From the NCBI RefSeq assembly GCF_000513895.2, contig NZ_CP165782.1:992001-1056000 (forward strand): DNA of 64,000 bases. Direction: 5' to 3'. The translations under genes were made by a program, and so were the position numbers. The notes beneath the pieces were generated by a model. The model did no database searches, was not told the origin of the DNA, and was given only the letters and a program-made list of their open reading frames with translations. Each line of letters opens with the position of its first letter. The stretch's first letter is position 1. The stretch is from Ensifer sp. WSM1721 (GTDB lineage: Bacteria > Pseudomonadota > Alphaproteobacteria > Rhizobiales > Rhizobiaceae). Shown here piece by piece: positions 27,445-36,875 of the stretch.

Positions 27445-29640
27445 ATGAAAGCATTTTCGATCACCACAGCATTGGCCGCGGCTCTCGCCGCATCGACGGC
27501 GTCCGCCGTCAAGGCCGAACAGGTATTCAACCGGGTTGCATCCTTTGCCGTCGCCGACAACCTGCCTGCGGGAGCCGACCGGAAGGCACCGACATCGGCC
27601 GAGATCATCACCGCGAGTGAAGATGGTAACACGCTCATCTATACCGACAGCCCCGGCAAGCGCATCGGCTTCATCGACATTACCGACGCCAAGGCGCCGA
27701 AGGCGAGCGGCATCGTATCCTTCGATGGCGAGCCGACCTCAGTCGCGATCGCCGGCGCAAAGGCTCTCGTCGCCGTCAATACGCGCGAAAGCTTCACCAA
27801 GCCCTCAGGCCTCCTCGCGATCGTCGACGTTGTGGCGAAGAAGGTGGAGGCGACCTGCGACCTCGGCGGCCAGCCGGATTCGGTAGCCCTGAACAAGGAC
27901 CGGACGCTTGCCGCAGTCGCGATCGAGAACGAGCGCGATGAGGACGTCGAGGATGGAAAGATCCCGCAGATGCCGACCGGCGATCTCGTCATCCTGTCGC
28001 TGAAGGACGGCATCGCCGATTGCACGACGATCAAGCATGTGGCGCTGACCGGTCTCGCCGAGGTCGCGGGTGACGATCCGGAGCCGGAATTCGTCGCCTT
28101 CAACGGCAAGGACGAAATCGCGTTGACGCTGCAGGAGAACAACCACCTCGTCATCATCGACGGTAAATCCGCGACCGTGAAGACGCATTTCTCCGCCGGC
28201 ACCGTCGATCTGAAGAACATCGATGCCAAGCGGGATGGCGCCATCTCCTTCACGGGCGAGCAGCCGGGCCGCAAGCGCGAACCGGATGCCGTGAAATGGC
28301 TCGACGACAATCGTCTGCTCGTCGCCAACGAAGGTGACTACGAAGGCGGTGCGCGCGGTTTCACGATCTTCGATGCGACCGGCAAGGTCCTCTTCGAGTC
28401 CGGCGCGGGCTTCGAACATGCGATCGCAGCCATTGGCCACTATCCGGAGAAGAGGTCGTCGGCCAAGGGCATCGAACCGGAGGGCGTCGAAGCGGCACGT
28501 TTCGGCGACGACAGCCTCTTCTTTGTGCTCTCCGAGCGCGCCTCGATCGTCGGCGTCTACAAGGATACCGGCGCTGAACCCGAACTCCTCCAGCTTCTGC
28601 CGTCCGGCATTTCACCCGAGGGCGCGGTCGCCATTCCCGGCCGCAATTTGTTTGCGACCGCCAATGAGGTGGATCTCGTTGAGGACGGTGGAGCGCGGGC
28701 ACATGTGATGATCTACGAAAGGGCAGAAGGGAGGGCCGCCTATCCGCAGATTCGCTCGTCGGAAAAAGACGGCACGCCGATCGGCTTCGGCGCGCTTTCC
28801 GGTCTTGCGGCGGTCATGGACAAGCCGGGTTTCTTGCGCGCTGTCAGCGACTCCGTCTTCTCCTCGCAGCCGACGATCTTCACGATCGACGCCACCCAGA
28901 CCCCGGCACTGATCACGGGGACGCTGCCGATCACCCGCGACGGTGCTCCCGCCCAGAAGCTCGACATCGAAGGCGTCGCCAATGACGGCGACGGCGGCTT
29001 CTGGCTCGCTTCCGAGGGCAATTCGGACAAGCTTTACAGCCACGCGCTCTTTCATGTGAACAAGAAGGGCGAGATCAAGAAGGAGATCGCCTTGCCGGCG
29101 GAGTTGCGTGCGAACGAAATCCGCTACGGTTTCGAAGGTATCGCGACCGTGGGCGAGGGGGACGACCAGGTCCTCTGGATGGCTGTCCAGCGCGAATGGA
29201 AGGACGACGAGAAAGGCTTCGTCAAGCTCGTCTCTTACAAGCCGGCAACCGAGGAGTGGGGTGCGGTGCGCTATCCGCTCGACAAGTCGGAAGAAGGCTG
29301 GGTCGGCCTTTCGGAAATCTCCGTCCATGGCGACTATGCCTATATCATCGAGCGCGACAATCTGATCGGCGAGGCAGCCAAGCTGAAGAAGCTCTATCGC
29401 GTTCCTCTCGCCGATCTGAAGCCCGCCAAGCTCGGCAGCGAGTTGCCGGTCGTCCGCAAGGAAGAGGTGCGCGATCTCATTGCCGATCTGAAGGCGCTGA
29501 ACGGTTATGTCGTCGACAAGGTCGAGGGCTTCGGAGTTGACGCCGCCGGCAATGGTTATGTCGTCACGGACAATGACGGCGTCGATGATTCTTCCGGCGA
29601 AACCCTGTTCTTCTCCATCGGTGCCATCGACGCGATGTAA
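27445..29640 (+). CDS. Secreted phytase-like esterase / beta-propeller protein
   Basis: The 731-residue exported protein has a signal peptide (MKAFSITTALAAALAASTASA). The N-terminal half has propeller-like repeats (ITASEDGNTLIYTDSPGKRI, VAINTRESFTKPSG-like strands, DDNRLLVANEGDYEGG). The C-terminal half matches the esterase-like phytase group (EGVANDGDGGFWLASEGNSDKLY, IRYGFEGIATVGEGDDQVLW, YVVTDNDGVDD). Many acidic loops suggest calcium binding. It probably acts in the periplasm on phosphate esters. A perfect AAGGAGG precedes the start at 27445. A Pho-box-like repeat upstream supports a phosphate-scavenging role. Exact substrate unknown. Confidence 0.75.
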   Translation: MKAFSITTALAAALAASTASAVKAEQVFNRVASFAVADNLPAGADRKAPTSAEIITASEDGNTLIYTDSPGKRIGFIDITDAKAPKASGIVSFDGEPTSVAIAGAKALVAVNTRESFTKPSGLLAIVDVVAKKVEATCDLGGQPDSVALNKDRTLAAVAIENERDEDVEDGKIPQMPTGDLVILSLKDGIADCTTIKHVALTGLAEVAGDDPEPEFVAFNGKDEIALTLQENNHLVIIDGKSATVKTHFSAGTVDLKNIDAKRDGAISFTGEQPGRKREPDAVKWLDDNRLLVANEGDYEGGARGFTIFDATGKVLFESGAGFEHAIAAIGHYPEKRSSAKGIEPEGVEAARFGDDSLFFVLSERASIVGVYKDTGAEPELLQLLPSGISPEGAVAIPGRNLFATANEVDLVEDGGARAHVMIYERAEGRAAYPQIRSSEKDGTPIGFGALSGLAAVMDKPGFLRAVSDSVFSSQPTIFTIDATQTPALITGTLPITRDGAPAQKLDIEGVANDGDGGFWLASEGNSDKLYSHALFHVNKKGEIKKEIALPAELRANEIRYGFEGIATVGEGDDQVLWMAVQREWKDDEKGFVKLVSYKPATEEWGAVRYPLDKSEEGWVGLSEISVHGDYAYIIERDNLIGEAAKLKKLYRVPLADLKPAKLGSELPVVRKEEVRDLIADLKALNGYVVDKVEGFGVDAAGNGYVVTDNDGVDDSSGETLFFSIGAIDAM

Positions 29641-29663
29641 GCGTCGAGGCCGGGAGAAAACGG

Positions 29664-29700
29664 AAGAGGCCGGAGCATGACGCCCCGGCCTCTTCTCTTT
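29664..29700. terminator. Terminator hairpin between convergent esterase and marR genes
   Basis: AAGAGGCCGG and CCGGCCTCTT form a 10-base-pair stem with an 11-base loop, followed by CTCTTT. It sits between the two convergent stops and probably serves the plus-strand gene best. Confidence 0.7.
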
Positions 29701-29721
29701 CTGCGAAGTGATGCCCGCGGC

Positions 29722-30225
29722 CTATCGCGCGGAGGCGATCTCTGCCTCTTCCGCTTCTTCCTTGCGCTTGCGGATTTCGTCGGTCTTTTCGACGAGCTTG
29801 CTGACGATATCGTAGAGCTGGTCGAGCTGCTCGTCGTCGAGCGCCGAGAAGATTTCCTCCAGGAGCTGTTTGCGCGGGTGTTCCGCCGCTTCGAGGACGG
29901 CCCGTCCGGTCTCGGTGATCGAGACGATTTTCGCACGGCGATCCTCCGGGTCGGGTTTGCGCATCACCAGGCGGTCGCGCTCCAACCCGTCGATCGCCTC
30001 GGTCACCGTCCGCGGAGCGAAGTTCAGCGCACAGGCGATATCCGTGGACCGACAGGGACCGAGTTTGCTCAGGAAGAAGAGGAACTTGCTCCGGGCAAGT
30101 GAGACGCCTTCCTCTGTCATGGATTCGTTAACCAGCCGATGAACGCGATGGTAGAGCTCGAACAGCTTGTCGGAAACTTCGAATGTCTTCTTCATGACCA
30201 CCATGGCGATATTTTGAGGTGCCAT
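29722..30225 (-). CDS. MarR-family transcriptional regulator
   Basis: A 167-residue winged-helix regulator. FLFFLSKLGPCRSTDIACAL is the helix-turn-helix start, NFAPRTVTEAIDGLERDRLV is the recognition helix, and MRKPDPEDRRAKIVSITETGRAVLEAA is the diagnostic MarR wing with D-x-R-R-A. The C-terminus is a lysine/glutamate-rich helix. The start could be at 30225, 30204 or 30195; none has a strong ribosome-binding site. The gene is divergent from the SbcD-like gene at 30523, and a partial inverted repeat just upstream is a candidate self-regulatory operator. Ligand and targets are unknown. Confidence 0.85.
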   Translation of the reverse strand: MAPQNIAMVVMKKTFEVSDKLFELYHRVHRLVNESMTEEGVSLARSKFLFFLSKLGPCRSTDIACALNFAPRTVTEAIDGLERDRLVMRKPDPEDRRAKIVSITETGRAVLEAAEHPRKQLLEEIFSALDDEQLDQLYDIVSKLVEKTDEIRKRKEEAEEAEIASAR

Positions 30226-30231
30226 GTCAAA

Positions 30232-30264
30232 TGGCAGTTACCCTATTGATAGTTACAATTGCCA
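30232..30264. promoter_or_regulatory. Candidate MarR operator
   Basis: TGGCA (30232) and TGCCA (30260) form an inverted repeat around an AT-rich core that also holds two direct GTTAC copies. It sits a few bases upstream of the marR start. The symmetry is imperfect. Confidence 0.3.
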
Positions 30265-30522
30265 CATTTGTCGACAAGAACCTCCTAATTCTTAAGGCTA
30301 ATGCCCGCAGCGCGGCGCGGTCTTGCCGGCCTCAAAGGAAAGTAACTCAGAAATCCATGAGTTGGATATCCGGCTGGAGGAATGCTCTATGCGCCCCATG
30401 GGTTCGGTCGCACCGGCGAAAATGACGCTGCTTGGAGAGCACTTGGGGTGAGCGGGCATACCACCTGTGTACAGGCGCGCACTCGCATTGACGTGGGATG
30501 CGGCGCCGGGCCATGGTCGGCC

Positions 30523-31800
30523 ATGCCGTTCCGATTTGTTCATACCGCAGACCTTCATCTCGATTCACCTTTGCGCAGCCTCGCACTCCGAAACCCGGAG
30601 CTTGCCAGCCTTGTGCGAAGCGCCACCCGTAACGCGCTCGTGCGCATTGTCGATCTCTGCATTGCCGAAAGCGTCGACGCGCTGCTGATCGCCGGCGATC
30701 TCTACGACGGCGGCCAAACCTCCATGAACACGGCGCTTTTCCTTGCGGGCGAGCTCCGCCGCCTCGACGAGGCCGGCATCCGCACCTTCATCATCCGGGG
30801 CAATCACGACGCCCAATCGCAAGTGACGCGCGAACTCACGCTGCCGCCCTCTGTCCACGTCTTTTCCGGCCGCAGCAGGACGGTGCTGGCAAAGAATCTG
30901 GAAAACGGCAGAACGGTTCATATTCACGGCGTGAGCTTTGCCGACACGCACGCGCCGGAGAGTCTGCTGCCTCACTTCCATCCGCCGGTCGCCGACGGAA
31001 TCAATATCGGCATGTTGCATACGAGCCTTTCCGGCTCCGCCGCTCATGACCCCTATGCGCCCTGCAGTGTCGCCGATCTTCAGCGGCACGGCTTTGACTA
31101 TTGGGCGCTCGGCCATATCCACCAGCGGCAGGTGCACAGCGAAAAGCCCTGCATCGTCATGCCCGGCATGCCGCAGGGCCGCGACATCAACGAAATGGGC
31201 ATGAAGGGCGTCACCATCGTTACGATCGACGATCACGGGCAGGTGGTGCTGGAAGAGCGGCCGACAAGCACCGCCGCTTTCGAACGGCTTTCGGTCGACG
31301 TAACGGGCGCCGCTCACTGGCGCGATGTGCTGGACTCGGTGAGCCGGGAGATCGCCCGCCTTCGCAAGCGACTGCCGGCCGACAATCTGATCCTGCGGCT
31401 GACGCTGACGGGAAGAACCCCGCTTGCCTGGCGCCTACGGCGCGACGCCGATCTCCTGGAAACGGAAATGGCCAACATTGCGGCCGGGCTCGGCGGATGC
31501 TGGATCGAGAAGGTCGAGGTCCAGTGCCGGGCGGCAGGGGATGCAGGATACGCCTCGGCCGACCCGGTCGGCGAGTTGGCGGCGCTCGTTGAAAATGACG
31601 TGTTGTCCTCCTTCGGCTTCCGCGCAGAGGTGAAGGGCGTCGCGGAGGAACTGCTGCAGCAATTGCCGCCCGAACTGCGGCAGATATTGGCGATCGACGA
31701 GGAAGCGCTGGAGAGCCTGGCGCTGAACGCCGGTCTTGCGGGAAGCGCGGACGTGCTCGCGCATCTCCATGGTCGCACGGGCGCCGAGGGCACCGACTGA
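30523..31800 (+). CDS. SbcD/YhaO-like DNA repair nuclease (metallophosphoesterase)
   Basis: About 425 residues. The N-terminal Mre11-type phosphoesterase carries FVHTADLHLDSPLRSL (D-x-H), VDALLIAGDLYDGG (GD), FIIRGNHDAQS (GNHD), a histidine in GMLHTSLSG and YWALGHIHQRQ (GHIH). A C-terminal domain of about 170 residues follows. The protein pairs with the ATPase encoded by the next gene, whose ATG overlaps this stop by one base (TGATG), so they are translationally coupled. The likely role is end processing of broken DNA. It fits the YhaO-YhaN group better than E. coli SbcCD. The start has a weak ribosome-binding site. Confidence 0.85.
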   Translation: MPFRFVHTADLHLDSPLRSLALRNPELASLVRSATRNALVRIVDLCIAESVDALLIAGDLYDGGQTSMNTALFLAGELRRLDEAGIRTFIIRGNHDAQSQVTRELTLPPSVHVFSGRSRTVLAKNLENGRTVHIHGVSFADTHAPESLLPHFHPPVADGINIGMLHTSLSGSAAHDPYAPCSVADLQRHGFDYWALGHIHQRQVHSEKPCIVMPGMPQGRDINEMGMKGVTIVTIDDHGQVVLEERPTSTAAFERLSVDVTGAAHWRDVLDSVSREIARLRKRLPADNLILRLTLTGRTPLAWRLRRDADLLETEMANIAAGLGGCWIEKVEVQCRAAGDAGYASADPVGELAALVENDVLSSFGFRAEVKGVAEELLQQLPPELRQILAIDEEALESLALNAGLAGSADVLAHLHGRTGAEGTD

Positions 31801-34800
31801 TGCGACTTCAACGGCTGGATCTCGTCCGCTACGGCAAATTCACCGGGCGGAGCCTCGATTTCGGCGAGGCGAAGCCAGGTGCGCCCGATTTTCACCTCGT
31901 TTACGGCCCGAACGAAGCCGGGAAGTCGACCCTGTTCTCCGGCTTCCTCGATCTGCTCTTCGGGATCGAGCGTTCAAGCCCCTACGGCTTTCTGCACCCC
32001 TACCAGACGATGCGGATCGGCGGCATCCTGGAAGCCGGCGGCCATCGCCATCACGCCTATCGCGTAAAGCGCAACGCCAACAGTCTCGTCGGCTCCGACG
32101 AGCAGCCGCTGCCGGACAATCTCTTTTCCGCGGCTCTCGGCTCTGTGGATCGGGATACGTATCGCATGATGTTCTCGCTCGACGACGACAGCATCGAGGA
32201 GGGTGGGGAAGCGATCCTGCAGAGCGAGGGGGAACTGGGTTCGCTGCTCTTTTCCGCAAGCTCCGGCCTGCCGGACAGCGGCGCGGTTCTCGCGAGCCTG
32301 CGTGCGGATGCGGATGCCTTCTTCCGTCCGCAGGGGCGCAAGCATCGGCTTGCCGAGTTGAAGGCAGAACTCGACGCGCTCAAAGCGGAGCGCAGCGCGA
32401 TCGACGTGAATGCGCGCGAATACGCCTCGCTCCGCAAGGCGCTGACGTCTGCGCGCGAACGTCACGAAACGGCGGCAGGAACACGGGCGGAGCTGCGTGT
32501 CGCCAGGGATCTGGCGCGCGTAAAGCTCCATGCTCTGCCGATCCTCAAGCGGCTTTGCGAGGCAAGGAACGAATTCGAGAGACGGACGCCCCTGCCTGTG
32601 CCGCCCGCGGAGTGGCCGAGCGAGCTGCCGACGCTTCGGAAGCGCGAGGCAGAAATCGCCGCGCGGCTCGCGCAACTGAACGAGGAGCTTGAGCGACGGC
32701 GCGACGAGCTGGCGGACATGCCGCAGGACGGGCAGGCGCTGGCGCTCGCCGAGCGGTTCGGAGCGCTGCGCAATTCCGAGCTTGACGCCCGCTATCTGAC
32801 GGCCGCCCGCGACATGCCGGTTCGCCTCGAAGAGCTGGCAAGGACATCCGCCGAGATCGACGCCTGCCTTGCCCGACTGGACGAGGAGGGCAACTCCGAT
32901 CCCGCCGCGCTCCTCCTGCCGACCGCACGCGCCGCCCGGCTACAGGAGCTTGTGCGCCGGCACGCCAGCCTGTCGGAGAGGCTGGCCGCAGCACGCGAGG
33001 AAGTCGAGAGCGCGCAACGGGATCGCCAGGAGGCCGAGCGCGACGCAGCCCGGTTGAAGGAAGGCATGGGCGACCCCGCTCTTCTCGCGAACCGCTTGCA
33101 TCACCTGCGCCAGAGGGATTGTCTCATCCGTCAGCACGCAGCCGCGAAGGAGATCGATCGGCTGGAAGCGATGCTCTCGGATAAGCTCGAGGCGCTGCGG
33201 CCCTTTGAAGGCACTTTGGACGATCTGGCGGCGCTTGCCGTCCCGGCGCCGGGCGTGGTGGATGCATGGCGGACGGAGGAAGCTACTCTCACGGAACGGC
33301 GGTTGCGGCTCGACGACCGGATCGCCGATGAAGGTGAGCGCCAGGCCGGAGACGAGGCGCGGCTCGCCGCGCTTGCGGCCACTGGCGGCGTCGTCGATGA
33401 CGCGACCGCGAGCGAACTCCGGCGGCGCCGGGATCTCGCCTGGCAAAGGCACCGCTCCTGCCTCGACGAGGCGAGTGCGACGGCGTTCGAGGTGATGCTG
33501 AAAGATGACGACGCGGCTGCGGCACTGCGGCTGGAACAGGTGGAGCGCGTGACCCAGATGCGCGGCCTGACGCTGGCCGTTTCCGAGCGGCGTGCCCGCC
33601 TGCAGATGCTGGAGGCGCAAAGAAGGGCGCTCGCCGAGGGACGGGAGCGGCTGGACGCGACGATCGGCGCTGCCGCGAGCGCCTGCGGCTTACCCAACGT
33701 AATCATGCTCCCGCAACTGGAGGCTTGGCTCGCGACGCGCGCCGCCGTACTCGAGCTGCGCGCGGATTTGCGCGCCGCGTTGCGGGAGCGCGACAAGGCC
33801 GTTGCCGAAGAGAAGGCGGCCGTCTGCGTCCTGCGCGAGGAACTGGTGCGGTTCGGCGTGAGCGATACTTTGCCTGACCGCCTCGACGCATTGCTTTCCG
33901 CGGCCGAGCATTTCGTCTCGCGCGCACAGGCAGCGTCCGCCGCCCGCAGTGCCGCGGCCGCACGGCTCGAGCGTGCGACGGAGGCTTTGGAAAGCCGCGA
34001 GACGGCGCTCGCTGCCGCGGAAGCCGCGATGGCCGCCTGGTGCGGCGAGTGGCATGATGCGCTCGCCGGTACTTGGCTCGCCCACCGGATCGAGCGGCCG
34101 CTCCCGCAGGAAATAGGTCCGGTGCTCGCGGTGCTGCAGGACTTCGACAAGCTGATGCAGAAGAAGGGCGAACTCGACCATCGCATCGCCGGCATGCGAA
34201 GGGATCAGCAGGTTTTCGGCGAAGCCGTCGCGAGTCTTGGGGCGCAACTAGGTGACGCACAATCCGATGATGTCCTCACCCTTTTTGCCGCCATTCGCGA
34301 TCGCATCACCGCTGCGCATCACATGGAAGAGCGCCGCCTTACGCTCCGGGACAGCATCGAGCGAATGGAGGAGAGCCTGCAGTCGCTCCACGCCGAAGAG
34401 CGAATCCATGTCGCAGCGAAACGGGCGATCGTCGATTTCTTCGGCTGCGCGACGCTCGACGAGGCCGCTTCCTGCCTGGAGGCCGTCCAGGAGCAGGAAC
34501 GGCTGCGGCGCCGGTGCGCCGAGCTCGAGAACGATCTGGTTACGCGTCTCGGCGTCGCCACGGCCGGGGAAGCCGAAGCCATGCTCTTCGCGATCGACGA
34601 AAAGGAGTTGAGCCTCGAGCTCGCTCGGCTGGACGAGGCGATCGATGCGGCCGACCGCGACGTCGGCGAGTCGCATGCGGAGGTCCGGAGCAAGGAGAAG
34701 GCGCTTGCCGAAGTAGAGGGGGGCGACCGCGTCGCCGAGCTCGAACAGCGGCGCCGCACGCTTCTTCTCGACGTCGAGATGAAGGCGATCGGCTATCTCC

Positions 34801-35261
34801 GGCTCCGGGCTGGCGTGATCGCCGCCGAGCAGGGGCTCAGGCTGTTTCGCGAACGGCATCGCAGCGCCATGATGCAGCGTGCGTCGCGCACATTCATGCA
34901 CATCAGCGGCGGTGAATATTCCGGCCTTTCGACGCAGGTGGACAAGGGCCAGGAATTCCTGATCGCGAACACGGCCGCGGGTGGATCGAAACTTGCCCGC
35001 GATCTTTCGAAAGGCACGCGTTTCCAGCTTTATCTCGCCCTCAGGATCGCCGGCTACCACGAAGTGGCCGCAACGCGGGAGGCGCTCCCGTTCATCGCCG
35101 ACGATATCATGGAGACCTTCGATGACGGCCGCGCCGGCCGTGCCTTCGAGCTGATGGCGGACATGGCGCGCGTAGGACAAGTGATCTATCTGACTCACCA
35201 TGAACATCTTTGCGACATCGCGCGGAATGCCTGTCCGGAGGTGATGGTCCACAGGCTGTAG
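31800..35261 (+). CDS. SbcC/YhaN-like SMC-type ATPase
   Basis: A 1153-residue Rad50-like ATPase. The N-terminal lobe (RLDLVRYGKFTGRSLDFGE) has Walker A LVYGPNEAGKSTLFSGFLD. A very long alanine/arginine/glutamate-rich coiled coil occupies about residues 180-990. The C-terminal lobe has a signature-like DLSKGTRFQLYLALRIAG, Walker B EALPFIADDIMETFDD and the H-loop IYLTHHEHLCD. No zinc-hook CxxC is evident in the coiled coil, as in the YhaN group. With its upstream partner it should form an ATP-gated nuclease for DNA repair. Confidence 0.85.
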   Translation: MRLQRLDLVRYGKFTGRSLDFGEAKPGAPDFHLVYGPNEAGKSTLFSGFLDLLFGIERSSPYGFLHPYQTMRIGGILEAGGHRHHAYRVKRNANSLVGSDEQPLPDNLFSAALGSVDRDTYRMMFSLDDDSIEEGGEAILQSEGELGSLLFSASSGLPDSGAVLASLRADADAFFRPQGRKHRLAELKAELDALKAERSAIDVNAREYASLRKALTSARERHETAAGTRAELRVARDLARVKLHALPILKRLCEARNEFERRTPLPVPPAEWPSELPTLRKREAEIAARLAQLNEELERRRDELADMPQDGQALALAERFGALRNSELDARYLTAARDMPVRLEELARTSAEIDACLARLDEEGNSDPAALLLPTARAARLQELVRRHASLSERLAAAREEVESAQRDRQEAERDAARLKEGMGDPALLANRLHHLRQRDCLIRQHAAAKEIDRLEAMLSDKLEALRPFEGTLDDLAALAVPAPGVVDAWRTEEATLTERRLRLDDRIADEGERQAGDEARLAALAATGGVVDDATASELRRRRDLAWQRHRSCLDEASATAFEVMLKDDDAAAALRLEQVERVTQMRGLTLAVSERRARLQMLEAQRRALAEGRERLDATIGAAASACGLPNVIMLPQLEAWLATRAAVLELRADLRAALRERDKAVAEEKAAVCVLREELVRFGVSDTLPDRLDALLSAAEHFVSRAQAASAARSAAAARLERATEALESRETALAAAEAAMAAWCGEWHDALAGTWLAHRIERPLPQEIGPVLAVLQDFDKLMQKKGELDHRIAGMRRDQQVFGEAVASLGAQLGDAQSDDVLTLFAAIRDRITAAHHMEERRLTLRDSIERMEESLQSLHAEERIHVAAKRAIVDFFGCATLDEAASCLEAVQEQERLRRRCAELENDLVTRLGVATAGEAEAMLFAIDEKELSLELARLDEAIDAADRDVGESHAEVRSKEKALAEVEGGDRVAELEQRRRTLLLDVEMKAIGYLRLRAGVIAAEQGLRLFRERHRSAMMQRASRTFMHISGGEYSGLSTQVDKGQEFLIANTAAGGSKLARDLSKGTRFQLYLALRIAGYHEVAATREALPFIADDIMETFDDGRAGRAFELMADMARVGQVIYLTHHEHLCDIARNACPEVMVHRL

Positions 35262-35325
35262 CGACGACACGGAAAAAGGGTAAGGTGCTTGTGCTTTGGC
35301 GCAATCACACAAGAAGGAGGTTCGA

Positions 35326-35724
35326 ATGGAAATCTTTGAGTGTGGATCGAGGCCCTCCACTCGCGGCCCGGCCGATTACTTCAGCGGGGCTGTGCGCGTG
35401 GACCCTGCCTTCGAGGCGCCGGCGCCGGCGCGCGTACGCGGCGCAACGGTCACCTTCGAACCTGGTGCGCGAACCGCCTGGCACACGCACCCGCTCGGCC
35501 AGACGCTGATCGTCACGGCAGGCCGCGGCCTCGCGCAAAGCTGGGGCGGAGAGCTCCGCGAGATTCGCGCCGGCGATGTCGTCTGGTTTCCGCCGGGCGA
35601 AAAGCATTGGCATGGTGCCGCGCCCGACACGGGAATGACCCATATCGCCATTCAGGAGGCGCTCGACGGCAAGGTGGTCGACTGGCTCGAGCATGTGACG
35701 GATGAGCAATATCGCGGAGGGTGA
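35326..35724 (+). CDS. Cupin-domain protein
   Basis: A 132-residue single cupin. [28 protein letters not shown] (H-x-H-x4-G-Q) and [21 protein letters not shown] carry the metal-binding histidines and glutamine. This form is common in small cupins next to carboxymuconolactone-decarboxylase-like proteins, but no such gene is adjacent. AAGGAGG precedes the ATG at 35326. It ends 67 bases from the convergent tRNA-Val. Substrate unknown. Confidence 0.8.
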   Translation: MEIFECGSRPSTRGPADYFSGAVRVDPAFEAPAPARVRGATVTFEPGARTAWHTHPLGQTLIVTAGRGLAQSWGGELREIRAGDVVWFPPGEKHWHGAAPDTGMTHIAIQEALDGKVVDWLEHVTDEQYRGG

Positions 35725-35791
35725 AAGGACCTCAAATATCGCTACGCCCAGCGACATCACTGCCGGTTCAATCTTCCGAGGAGTAAGGAAG

Positions 35792-35867
35792 TGGTGGGCG
35801 ATGAGAGACTCGAACTCCCGACATCCTCGGTGTAAACGAGGCGCTCTACCAACTGAGCTAATCGCCC
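35792..35867 (-). tRNA. tRNA-Val (anticodon TAC)
   Basis: On the minus strand a 76-base tRNA begins GGGCGATTAGCTCAG and has a CCTCG/CGAGG anticodon stem around TTTACAC, giving anticodon TAC. It has a GGTTCGAG-type T loop (GAGTTCGAGTC) and an encoded CCA end. Confidence 0.95.
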
Positions 35868-35909
35868 TTTCGCGTTGCGAAGCAATCTGTCCGCCGCGTC
35901 GGTGGGCGT

Positions 35910-35938
35910 GATCTATGCGCAACCGGCGAAAACCGCAA
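35910..35938 (-). promoter_or_regulatory. Candidate promoter for tRNA-Val
   Basis: On the minus strand TTGCGG and TAGATC are separated by 17 bases, 43 bases before the tRNA 5' end. The -35 begins with the rhizobial CTTG form. Confidence 0.4.
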
Positions 35939-36247
35939 GAGCATTTGCGCGATTTTTTCCGATTTTTTTGTGAGGGCACGTCAAGTGCGGTGGCCGGGGC
36001 AGGGGGACTGTGGGCAAATTGACCACTGCGTCGCCTGAGAACAGCAACAGGCCGGCTTTTTCTTGTCGCCCAGGGGCATAAAGCCGCCAACTAGAGGGAC
36101 ATAAAGATGTGCGGACGCAGCCGCACGTCGAAGTGGAGGCACTGCTCATCTCGGTTGCGCCGCTTGCGCCGCCATACGCGGTTGTCGCTCCGCGCGACGC
36201 CCTGTGGATCAAAAACCGTCCCGTCACGGATTTGTCTTCAAACACGC
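35939..36247. other. Gene-free gap between tRNA-Val and tRNA-Asp
   Basis: About 310 bases with no gene I can support. Two overlapping open frames of about 55 codons start near 36106, but neither has a good ribosome-binding site or family resemblance. They also run into the tRNA-Asp promoter. Confidence 0.4.
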
Positions 36248-36276
36248 TTGACACCCAAATGCGAACCGCTTAGTTA
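36248..36276 (+). promoter_or_regulatory. Promoter for the tRNA-Asp pair
   Basis: CTTGACA (TTGACA at 36248) and TAGTTA are separated by exactly 17 bases, ending 66 bases before the first tRNA-Asp. This is a near-perfect rhizobial housekeeping promoter. Confidence 0.65.
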
Positions 36277-36342
36277 GCCGCTCATCAAACGGCAGGGCCG
36301 CTTTGATCGGGGCGCGTGAGCGTTTCGGCCAGTCAAGGGAAT

Positions 36343-36419
36343 GCGGGTGTAGCTCAGTCGGTTAGAGTGCCGGCCTGTCACGCCGGAGGTCGCGGGTTCG
36401 AGCCCCGTCACTCGCGCCA
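36343..36419 (+). tRNA. tRNA-Asp (anticodon GTC), copy 1
   Basis: A 77-base tRNA starting GCGGGTGTAGCTCAGTCGG. The anticodon stem is CCGGC/GCCGG around CTGTCAC, giving GTC. It has GGGTTCGAGCC in the T arm and an encoded CCA end. Confidence 0.97.
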
Positions 36420-36491
36420 CTCTTGAAGGGTAATACGGCATTCTCAAAAGGTGCCGATGATGAGACAATGGCTATGTGCTGGCCATGATGC

Positions 36492-36568
36492 GCGGGTGTA
36501 GCTCAGTCGGTTAGAGTGCCGGCCTGTCACGCCGGAGGTCGCGGGTTCGAGCCCCGTCACTCGCGCCA
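36492..36568 (+). tRNA. tRNA-Asp (anticodon GTC), copy 2
   Basis: Identical over all 77 bases to copy 1 and separated from it by 72 bases with no obvious promoter or terminator, so the two are probably processed from one transcript. Confidence 0.97.
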
Positions 36569-36875
36569 TTTCTCTTCGCATTCCTCCCGACGAACCCCTT
36601 TGAGCTGTTTCATTTTTGCATGGCAGCAATCCGCCTTCGTGCCGCATTTTGGCGGTAACGTCCGCCTGCTCCCGCAATTGCGCGCTTCGTTATGCGCATG
36701 CATGCGACATGCCGTCCAATCCTGTGCCGTGAACCGGTTTAAATGCCTGTTGAAGGCTTGCGCCGGGGCGCGGCCTGCGCTAACCACTCTGGCGTTGCAA
36801 CATACTTTTCGGCCTGCGGCATCATGGTCTTGAAGCGCCTCTCTTGGTGCTCTCCCGCGGGCAGGGACGGATAAA
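36569..36875. other. Upstream region of the nuo operon
   Basis: About 307 bases between the second tRNA-Asp and nuoA. It must contain the nuo promoter, but no strong -35/-10 pair stands out by eye, and I see no small gene. Confidence 0.4.

Noticed and set aside
36106..36276. Open frames of about 55 codons between tRNA-Val and tRNA-Asp
   Set aside because: No ribosome-binding site, no recognisable protein character, and they overlap the tRNA-Asp promoter.
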